Assembly: GCA_009773475.1 (NCBI GenBank)
Contig: WSXV01000004.1
Coordinates: forward strand, 124,001 to 188,000
Reading direction: 5' to 3'
DNA from: Desulfobulbaceae bacterium
GTDB taxonomy: Bacteria; Desulfobacterota; Desulfobulbia; Desulfobulbales; Desulfocapsaceae
DNA length: 64,000 bases
Shown: positions 54,688 through 61,454 of the stretch, piece by piece
How the letters are laid out: each line of letters begins with the position of its first letter
Position numbering within the stretch: the first letter of the stretch is position 1
Notes under the pieces: generated by a model
What the model saw: the letters and a program-made list of their open reading frames with translations, nothing else
What the model was told of the DNA's origin: nothing
The model's database searches: none
Made by a program: the position numbers and the translations under genes

Positions 54688-56244
54688 TTATCCTTCTTTT
54701 TTTTCTTCCATTTTCCACCGACGCACCAGCTCCAGCAAGGTCCTGACCCCGGTTCCGGAAGGACCTTTGGGAATGTACGACTTTTCCGTGAACTCCCAGG
54801 CTGTCCCGGCGATATCGAGATGCGCCCAGGGAGTCTCTCCGACAAACTTCTCCAGGTAGGCTGCGGCGGTAATGGTGCCGGCGGATTTCCCACCAGTGTT
54901 TTTTATATCCGCCACCTGCGACTCGATCTGTTTTGTGTACTCCTTCCCCAGGGGAAGCCGCCACAAAGGTTCTGCACACCGTTCGCCGGCGGCCAGAAGA
55001 CGGCCCACCAATTCATCACTATTGCCCAACACCCCGGTACGATGATGCCCAAGGCCAACAATCACCGCTCCAGTGAGGGTGGCAAGGTCAACGACATAGT
55101 CGGGTTTAAACTTTTCCACCCCATAGGCCAGGGCATCGGCCAAAATCAGCCGTCCCTCCGCGTCGGTGTTGACAATCTCCGAGGTAAGACCATTATAGTG
55201 GGTGATAATATCTCCCGGTTTCAGAGCAGCTCCGCCTGCCATGTTATCCGTTGACGGCACAATGGCAATCACCCGCAAATCAGGCCGCTCTTCCCCTATG
55301 GCCTGCATTAAGCCCATGACCGCTGCGCCACCGCACATATCATATTTCATCTCCTCCATGCCGGTTGCTGGTTTCAGGCTGATCCCGCCTGAATCGAAGG
55401 TGAGCCCCTTCCCCACCACCAACAGGATCTGGGAGGCATTAATCGGCCGATAATCAAGTATCACCATCCGGGGCGGCTCTGTCGAGCCCTGATTGACTGC
55501 CAGGATTCCACCCATCCCCAGCCGTTCCATGTCATCTTTCTCTAACACGGTGCATTTCAGCGAGTACTTTTTTGCAAGCATTCTTGCATGGGCGGCAAAA
55601 TGGGAAGGCGTCCAGCCATTGCCCGGCTCATTGGCCATATTCCGTGCTTCCCGACCGGCAAAGGCAGCGATTTGGCCCTGACGGGCTCCTTTATGAATGG
55701 CATCGGTGGCAGCTAGAACCCCCAGACGAATCTCAACAAGTCCCAGATAGGTCTCGCCTTTGGGATCTTTCTTTTTATATTTGAGAAAACGATAATCTCC
55801 AAGCAGCACCCCTTCACTGAAACATTCCGCCACCGCTTTGGCTCGTAAACCTATACTCTCCGGGAGACAGATCATGAGTTTGACCGCCTTGACCTTAGCC
55901 GCCTGCTGGGCTACAACCCCGCCCGCTTGGCGACAGCGCTCCCGCAGCTCATCCACTCCTTTCTCTTCAAGCTCTCCCAGCCCCAGCAGCAGAAGGCGCT
56001 TTGCAGAGAAAAAGCCAGGAACGTCAGTCCCCTTTCTATCTACTTGGGGATACAGCAGAAGGCATTCACCCTCCTTGCCACTGAACTCGCCCATTGATCC
56101 AAGCTGTTCCAGCCAGCTCTGCACCATTGGGTTATTACACTTGAGGGCTTTATTTTTTTTGATCTGTTCTACACAATATACCAACAGATCTCCGGAAAAT
56201 TGCTCAGCTTTTTTCTCAGTGACAATCAGTTTTGTCAATTCCAC
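54688..56244 (-). CDS. pepA: Leucyl aminopeptidase (M17, PepA family)
   Basis: The 518-residue two-metal aminopeptidase removes N-terminal residues from peptides in the cytosol. The catalytic domain shows GKGLTFDSGGISLKP, MKYDMCGGAAVMG, the family signature NTDAEGRLILADAL and HHRTGVLGN. The N-terminal domain has the usual ERRxLLLGLG-like AKRLLLLGLG preceded by a slightly longer loop than usual (VDRKGTDVPGFFS). Length is near 500 as expected. It is the first gene of a minus-strand pair with fbp. Confidence 0.95.
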   Translation of the reverse strand: MELTKLIVTEKKAEQFSGDLLVYCVEQIKKNKALKCNNPMVQSWLEQLGSMGEFSGKEGECLLLYPQVDRKGTDVPGFFSAKRLLLLGLGELEEKGVDELRERCRQAGGVVAQQAAKVKAVKLMICLPESIGLRAKAVAECFSEGVLLGDYRFLKYKKKDPKGETYLGLVEIRLGVLAATDAIHKGARQGQIAAFAGREARNMANEPGNGWTPSHFAAHARMLAKKYSLKCTVLEKDDMERLGMGGILAVNQGSTEPPRMVILDYRPINASQILLVVGKGLTFDSGGISLKPATGMEEMKYDMCGGAAVMGLMQAIGEERPDLRVIAIVPSTDNMAGGAALKPGDIITHYNGLTSEIVNTDAEGRLILADALAYGVEKFKPDYVVDLATLTGAVIVGLGHHRTGVLGNSDELVGRLLAAGERCAEPLWRLPLGKEYTKQIESQVADIKNTGGKSAGTITAAAYLEKFVGETPWAHLDIAGTAWEFTEKSYIPKGPSGTGVRTLLELVRRWKMEEKKEG

Positions 56245-56411
56245 GCTTCACCTTTATTTATAATCTTTGGTATCCCCAATCTTCAAAACAAAAAAAGGAG
56301 CCATAACGCTATGCTTGGTGCGCTTTAAAAACATTTATAAATTCCATCCCATCAGATAGCAAAAGCTATCATCCAAGATTAACATAAAATCTTTTGCTAA
56401 ATTCTTTCCAA

Positions 56412-56441
56412 TTGAAAAGTGGAATGGATAGAGAGTATATA
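56412..56441 (+). promoter_or_regulatory. Candidate promoter for the CNNM/CBS gene
   Basis: TTGAAA and TATATA are separated by 18 bp, about 125 bp upstream of the GTG start. The fit to a sigma-70-type promoter is fair. It would yield a leader of about 120 bases carrying the inverted repeat at 56522-56541. Confidence 0.4.
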
Positions 56442-56521
56442 TACACTACATTGGGTTACTGCTTCATGACAAAGAATATCAACCCGGTAACTCCCTAAGC
56501 TAGGGATTATTTACGTTCTAC

Positions 56522-56541
56522 TCCGTTTTCCAGAAAACGGA
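56522..56541. promoter_or_regulatory. Inverted repeat just upstream of the CNNM/CBS ribosome site
   Basis: TCCGTTTTC at 56522-56530 and GAAAACGGA at 56533-56541 are exact complements with two central bases. It lies 14 bases before the AGGAG ribosome site. It could be an operator or an mRNA hairpin affecting initiation. Confidence 0.5.
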
Positions 56542-56566
56542 TTCCATTTCCTCCAGGAGTAATTGA

Positions 56567-57640
56567 GTGTTATCTACCCTTATTACCGCAGTCCTAATAA
56601 CCTTGGCAATCTCTTTCTGCTGCTCACTTTGCGAAGCAATAATCTATTCCCTCTCCGCCAGCCAAGTGGAAATGCTCCGAAAAAGCGGGCATCAATCCGC
56701 CGCATTGCTCAACATCATGCGATCCGACATCAACAAACCCATCACGGCTATTTTGACCTTGAACACCGTTGCCAACACCGTCGGGCCGACCTTTGCCGGC
56801 GTGACGGCGGCGGCACTCTTTGGACAATCAAATATCATCTTTTTTTCCATCTTTTTTACCGCAGCCATCCTCCTTTTTTCTGAAATCATCCCCAAGACAA
56901 TCGGCGTGACTTATGCCTATAAGTTAGCCCCTTACATTGCCAGACCTCTCTTTCTGGTGGTGACCCTGCTTACTCCCATCATCTGGCTGTGCAGGGTGAT
57001 TACCCGTCTCATCCCCCAAAACAAGGAGGGTGGTCAGGTCTCCGCTGAAGAATTACGAACCATCGCTGCCCTCTCGCTGAAATCCGGGCAGATTGAATCC
57101 GATCAGGAGATGGTTATCAACAATATCCTTGAGCTCGGCAACAAGGTTGTCCGGCAGGTCATGACCCCGCGCCCGGTCACCTTTTCTTTGGAGCAGAACT
57201 TGACCGTCGCTGAGGCAATGGAACAGGAAAACATGTTGCGCCGGCACAGCCGAATCCCCCTTTATGAGAATAATCTTAATGATATCGTAGGAATTATTCT
57301 CTACAAAGACATACTCTTGGCCGCAGCGGAACAGAAAAAGACCCTGCCTCTCTCAGCGCTCATGAATCCAGTCCACTTTGTTGCCGAGACGGCCCCGTTG
57401 AACCGGGTCCTTATGGATTTTTTTGAGCGACACCAACATCTTTTCGTGGTTGTCGATGAATATGGAGCGATGACTGGGGTTATCTCTTTGGAGGACATTC
57501 TGGAAGAGATCATTGGTCGAGAGATTATGGATGAATCCGACAAGGCGAAAAACATGCGTGAGCTGGCTCGCAAGAGACATATTTCGGCTTCCTCAGAAAC
57601 CTCCCTGGAAGGAAATCAAGGAAAAGAAGAAAAAAAATAG
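56567..57640 (+). CDS. CNNM (DUF21) membrane protein with CBS pair
   Basis: The 357-residue protein has a DUF21/CNNM transmembrane domain over about residues 1-170 (three to four helices, with ILTLNTVANTVGPTFAG and FSEIIPKTIGVTYAYKLAP) and a cytosolic CBS pair (VMTPRPVTFSL; HLFVVVDEYGAMTGVISLEDILEEIIG). CNNM/CorC proteins are linked to Mg2+ export. The usual C-terminal CorC_HlyC domain is absent, replaced by a short polar tail. The start is a GTG with AGGAG at good spacing. It appears monocistronic, followed by 330 bp without a gene. Confidence 0.9.
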   Translation: MLSTLITAVLITLAISFCCSLCEAIIYSLSASQVEMLRKSGHQSAALLNIMRSDINKPITAILTLNTVANTVGPTFAGVTAAALFGQSNIIFFSIFFTAAILLFSEIIPKTIGVTYAYKLAPYIARPLFLVVTLLTPIIWLCRVITRLIPQNKEGGQVSAEELRTIAALSLKSGQIESDQEMVINNILELGNKVVRQVMTPRPVTFSLEQNLTVAEAMEQENMLRRHSRIPLYENNLNDIVGIILYKDILLAAAEQKKTLPLSALMNPVHFVAETAPLNRVLMDFFERHQHLFVVVDEYGAMTGVISLEDILEEIIGREIMDESDKAKNMRELARKRHISASSETSLEGNQGKEEKK

Positions 57641-57970
57641 TTCCTGCCGGTAGCCACGATTTCTTCGACAATGGCAACTCAATTTTTCCTGATGCGATCG
57701 TCCTGATTGATCGCTCTACATCTCTTTACCTCAATTTTTTCTGACGAGAATCACTTCTGACCTTGGCACAATTTGCACTATACAACGACTTGCACTCAAG
57801 CTCCCCGGTCGTTCCAGAGGATTTGAAAATAGAGAGAATTCTCAACCTAATAAGAGGTTAAATGTCCCACCGCAGCTACTTCACGAGAAAGCATCACAAC
57901 TCGGATGGATTCGCTGTGCTACATTGCTTCTCCCCGCAAATTATTAACAGAAAAGTGAAGGAGTCATTTC
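57641..57970 (+). other. 330-bp spacer after the CNNM/CBS gene
   Basis: No gene is seen. GCGATC (57694-57699) pairs with GATCGC (57709-57714) as a small hairpin, possibly the transcript end. The last 15 bases hold the ribosome site GAAGGAG of the kinase operon. No clear promoter was found. Confidence 0.5.
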
Positions 57971-59902
57971 ATGTCTTTTTTTCCTAAAAAATACCCGGTG
58001 CCAAGCAAAGAAGAATTGCTGGCCATGGCGGACTCTTCGCGGGACTGGGAGGTTTTTTGCGGCGGGAATTGCAACTGGAAATATGTCTCCCCGGCCTGTG
58101 AACGAATCACTGGTTACACTCCGGAAGAATTTCTGGAAAGTCCTGATCTTTTTGAAAACATTCTTCATCCCGACGATAAAGAGCGGGTCAAGACCCAATG
58201 CCAAACCCATTCCAACCATGAATTTATACCCTTCGAAGTTGAGTTCCGCCTCTTCACCAAGACTGGTGATACTCGTTTGATTTGGCGAAAATGCCAAGCT
58301 GCCCGTGACACCCAAGGGAATTTGCTTGGACGCCGGGTAAGCATTCAAGACATCACCGACCAGCATGCTACTGGAGCCGCCCAGCAACAAGTGAGAACCA
58401 TGTTCATGAATGGCCCGGTCATTGTTTTTCTCTGGCAAAACAGACGCAACTGGCCGGTGGAAAGCATCTCCGGAAACGCTTTTGATCTCCTTGGATATTC
58501 AAGTGAGGAGTTTCTCAGCGGCTCAGTACTCTACAGCTCGATCATCCATCCTGACGATATCGTCCGGGTAACCGCTGAAGTGGAGGCCAATTCTTTACCG
58601 GAAAGTACTAATTTCATTCACAAACCCTACCGCCTGATAGCCCGAGGCGGCAGGATTATCTGGGTTCTTGAATCCACCACTCTGGTTCGTGACAGCACCG
58701 GCCAGATCACCCATTATCATGGCTATCTGGTTGATATTAGTCATACGGTCCAGATGGAAGAAGAGGCTCTGGCCGTCAAGAATCGTCTCGAATTCATCAT
58801 TGACAGCACCAGCCTTGGTACCTGGGACTGGAATATTCAGACCGGTGAGCTAGTCTATAATAATCAATGTCTGGAGATGCTGGGCTATGGCCCTGGCGAG
58901 CTGAGTCCTAACGTCGCCTCCTGGCTGAAACTGATTGACCCTGAACAAAAGGTCAACGTCATCCGAGCGTTAACGGATCACCTGGAAGGACGGAGCCCGA
59001 GGTTTAGCCTTGAACACAGACTTCAACACAAGTCAGGGAGATGGATCTGGGTGCTCAACAGCGGCAAGGTATGGGAAGTTGATCACAATGGAGTTCCTGC
59101 GCGAGCCTGCGGCATTCATCTCGACATCACCCATCGGAAGGAACAGGAACTCCTTCTCCTGGAAACAATCCAGCGGAAAGAACAGGAAAAGCGCATTGAA
59201 TCACTGAAAACCATGGCCGTCGCCGTTGCCCATCGTTTCAACAACTCCATGCTGGTGGTTCTGGGAAATCTTGAAATGCTGTGCAGGAATTTTCCCGATG
59301 AATCAAAGTCCAAGGAGATGGCTCTCATGGCCTTGCAAGAGGGCAAAGAAGCCAGCAAGATAGGGCAATCCATGCTGACCTATCTTGGATATGGAATACC
59401 TCGAAAACAACCACAAGATCTTGCGGCGCTAGCCTGCGAATCTTTTTCAGCCATCATCAAGACCTTTCCATCCGCAATCATCAGTCAGTGTATCACCCCG
59501 CCGGCACCCATTCACTGCCGATTCGATACGATCCAGATTAGACAGGTTCTCAACAACGTCCTGACCAATGCCCTTGAATCGCTCACCCCGAAAACACGAC
59601 AGATTACTCTTACCTTTGGCACGGCCGTGCATTCCCCTGCCGATTTCCCCCTCCTCTTCCGGGAAGGGCTCCCGGATACCTGCAGGTATGGTTTCTGCCG
59701 GATTGCTGACAATGGCGTCGGGATCGCCACGAAAGATATTGAGCGGATTTTTGAACCATTTTTCACCACCCGGTTTATAGGCCGTGGATTAGGGCTGGCC
59801 CTTGCAGCAGGAATCATGCGTTCCCATCAAGGGGCCATTGTGGTAAAGAGCACCTTGAAGAGAGGCACAAAAATCACCATACTGCTGCCGATGGAAGAGT
59901 AA
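57971..59902 (+). CDS. Soluble histidine kinase with three PAS domains
   Basis: The 643-residue protein has no membrane helix. Three PAS/PAC units (about residues 20-135, 140-265 and 270-395; GYTPEEFLESPDLFENILHP, GYSSEEFLSGSVLYSSIIHP, GYGPGELSPNVASWLKLIDP) precede a kinase core with His421 in VAHRFNNSM, where relatives have HDFNN, and an ATPase domain with NNVLTNALES, DNGVGI and GRGLGLALA. There is no receiver domain, so it needs a partner regulator. A GAAGGAG site precedes the ATG. It is followed after 20 bp by a binding lipoprotein and then a hybrid kinase, in one apparent operon. Confidence 0.9.
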   Translation: MSFFPKKYPVPSKEELLAMADSSRDWEVFCGGNCNWKYVSPACERITGYTPEEFLESPDLFENILHPDDKERVKTQCQTHSNHEFIPFEVEFRLFTKTGDTRLIWRKCQAARDTQGNLLGRRVSIQDITDQHATGAAQQQVRTMFMNGPVIVFLWQNRRNWPVESISGNAFDLLGYSSEEFLSGSVLYSSIIHPDDIVRVTAEVEANSLPESTNFIHKPYRLIARGGRIIWVLESTTLVRDSTGQITHYHGYLVDISHTVQMEEEALAVKNRLEFIIDSTSLGTWDWNIQTGELVYNNQCLEMLGYGPGELSPNVASWLKLIDPEQKVNVIRALTDHLEGRSPRFSLEHRLQHKSGRWIWVLNSGKVWEVDHNGVPARACGIHLDITHRKEQELLLLETIQRKEQEKRIESLKTMAVAVAHRFNNSMLVVLGNLEMLCRNFPDESKSKEMALMALQEGKEASKIGQSMLTYLGYGIPRKQPQDLAALACESFSAIIKTFPSAIISQCITPPAPIHCRFDTIQIRQVLNNVLTNALESLTPKTRQITLTFGTAVHSPADFPLLFREGLPDTCRYGFCRIADNGVGIATKDIERIFEPFFTTRFIGRGLGLALAAGIMRSHQGAIVVKSTLKRGTKITILLPMEE

Positions 59903-59922
59903 TCCTGACCCTGGAGAACGCC

Positions 59923-60729
59923 ATGCCCTCAAACCCTGCAAGTATTTCTTGTACCCTCCACACCCTCCTGATCGGGATTTTGCTGCTTCTCAGCTCCTGT
60001 GACACAACTCCAGATCAACACACTACTCAAGGACAGAATGGGCCTAAAAGAGAGCTTCTGGTCTATTGCGGCATAACCATGGTTCAACCGACCATGGAAC
60101 TTGCGACGCTTGTTGAAAAAGAAAAAAACTGTACAATCAAAGTTAGTTACGGAGAATCAGAGTGGCTGAAAGCAACTGCCGTCGACTCTAAAACCGGCGA
60201 CATTCTTTTTCCCGGAGCACCTTCTTATCTACAATCCATGATAGAAGACGGGTCCATTAATAAGACTGTGACCGTGGGGGAGAACCGCATCGCCCTGATA
60301 GTACAGAAAGGCAACCCCAAACAGGTTCGACCGGATCTTCACGAACTCCTCAGAGAGGATCTACAGATTGTCATAGGAGCTGCGGATTCCGGCTCCATCG
60401 GCAGAGAAACATTCTACAGCCTAAAAAAACTCGATATCTATGAACAGGCCATCACTAAAGCCCTGTACCTGACGGCCGATTCCAAAGGACTGTCACAGGC
60501 ACTCCACTCCAAAGATGCCGACCTGGTCGTCAACTGGCGAGCCGTGGCCACGTTTAAAGACAATAAGCAGTTTATGGATGTACTCCCGCTCCCCGATGCA
60601 CAGACCGAAACTCACCCTCTGGTTATGGGCCTTTTGAGTTACAGCAAACATAAAGATCTAGCAGAATATTTCCTCCAACGCGCAGGCTCCGAATCAGGCC
60701 AGGAAATTTTCTCCAGATATGGGTTCTAA
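59923..60729 (+). CDS. ModA/PstS-like solute-binding lipoprotein in a kinase operon
   Basis: The 268-residue protein has a lipoprotein signal peptide with lipobox LLSSC (about Cys26) and a binding domain of the ModA/PstS/extracellular family 1 type: ELLVYCGITMVQPTMELATLVEK, VSYGESEWLKATAVDSKTGDILFPGAP, RIALIVQKGNP, IGAADSGSIGRETFYSL and DADLVVNWRAVATF. The ligand is likely an oxyanion or small anion, but that is inference. No permease is adjacent; instead it lies 20 bp after a kinase and 11 bp before another, suggesting that it is a periplasmic sensor component. Confidence 0.85.
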   Translation: MPSNPASISCTLHTLLIGILLLLSSCDTTPDQHTTQGQNGPKRELLVYCGITMVQPTMELATLVEKEKNCTIKVSYGESEWLKATAVDSKTGDILFPGAPSYLQSMIEDGSINKTVTVGENRIALIVQKGNPKQVRPDLHELLREDLQIVIGAADSGSIGRETFYSLKKLDIYEQAITKALYLTADSKGLSQALHSKDADLVVNWRAVATFKDNKQFMDVLPLPDAQTETHPLVMGLLSYSKHKDLAEYFLQRAGSESGQEIFSRYGF

Positions 60730-60740
60730 TTCACCAGCAT

Positions 60741-61454
60741 ATGACCTTTTCAACCCTTAAAGAGCCAATGTGGCGACAGATTATTCTGTTCATCTGTATT
60801 TTCTTTACCATTCTTGGATGCGTTATCATCTTTCAGAATAGGATGCAGAGCGAGCTCTCCTCTATTGTTTCCCTTCGAAGAAATGAATTAGAACGGATCG
60901 AGATGAGCTATCTCATCCACATCGACCTGCAAAAGGTTCAGTCCCTGTTCCAGAACATGTCGACATGCAGAACAGAATATGAACTGGATTATTTTGAAAA
61001 ACAGATCCAGACTACTATCGCTAAAATTCAGGAGCTCATCACCATTATTGGAAATGGTGGTACCGCCACCTATACCTACAAAGTCAATTTCGGCAATGAA
61101 GAGGAAATTCAACGAAGCTTTACGTACAGGAATGAACGTCAGAGCGAGCTCAGCCTTGACACCTTTGAGCTGAGCAGCAAGGTCAAAATTCTTCTCCAGA
61201 ACGAGTCAAGATTCAAGGAACTTATTAAAGATAAGTCGACTCTCACAGATCCCACGCTGCAACCCCAGATCGACCAGAAGGTCTTTTTTTTCTACAAGGG
61301 TATTGATCCTTATTTCCAGCGCATCTTTGAGAACTCCTATCGCATCTATTTTAATTCTCAAAAGGAGATGCAGCGCTTCCATACCCTTGTCGATCAAACC
61401 ACAAAAAAAATTCCCTTCGATTCCGGATTTTTCTCTCCCTGGCCGGCTTATTGA
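60741..61454 (+). CDS. Sensor domain of a membrane hybrid kinase, first half (frame-split gene)
   Basis: These 237 codons encode a membrane helix (IILFICIFFTILGCVIIFQ, residues 13-31) and a helical, charged periplasmic domain, then stop at 61452-61454. The domain resembles helical-bundle sensors such as that of TorS in style only. The true continuation is in another frame: from the A8 run at 61403-61410 onward, the -1 frame reads KNSLRFRIFLSLAGLLMATLTGK, a second membrane helix leading straight into the kinase. The last 15 codons of this frame (after TTKK) are therefore probably not the natural ending unless the short product is also made. Confidence 0.7.
   Translation: MTFSTLKEPMWRQIILFICIFFTILGCVIIFQNRMQSELSSIVSLRRNELERIEMSYLIHIDLQKVQSLFQNMSTCRTEYELDYFEKQIQTTIAKIQELITIIGNGGTATYTYKVNFGNEEEIQRSFTYRNERQSELSLDTFELSSKVKILLQNESRFKELIKDKSTLTDPTLQPQIDQKVFFFYKGIDPYFQRIFENSYRIYFNSQKEMQRFHTLVDQTTKKIPFDSGFFSPWPAY
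61403..61410 (+). promoter_or_regulatory. A8 frame-change site joining the sensor and kinase halves
   Basis: Eight A residues span ACA-AAA-AAA-ATT in the first frame. A -1 shift here (ribosomal on A-AAA-AAA, or one extra A in the transcript or in the real genome) joins residue 223 of the sensor part to a transmembrane helix and the kinase. The alternative is independent initiation at ATG 61454 overlapping the stop. Confidence 0.6.

Larger units (their letters stand above)
56245..56566 (+). other. 322-bp divergent spacer with candidate leader structures
   Basis: No gene is seen. The stretch contains alternative pairings near 56355-56399: a GATAGC-AAAA-GCTATC hairpin (56355-56370) competes with TAGCAAAAG/CTTTTGCTA (56357-56365 with 56391-56399). 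A candidate promoter (56412-56441) and a 9-bp inverted repeat next to the start codon follow. Confidence 0.5.

Noticed and set aside
54567-54893. N-terminal extension of fbp by about 109 codons
   Set aside because: It covers the purine-rich spacer and part of pepA antisense, is low-complexity, and the family start with an AGGAG site lies at 54566.
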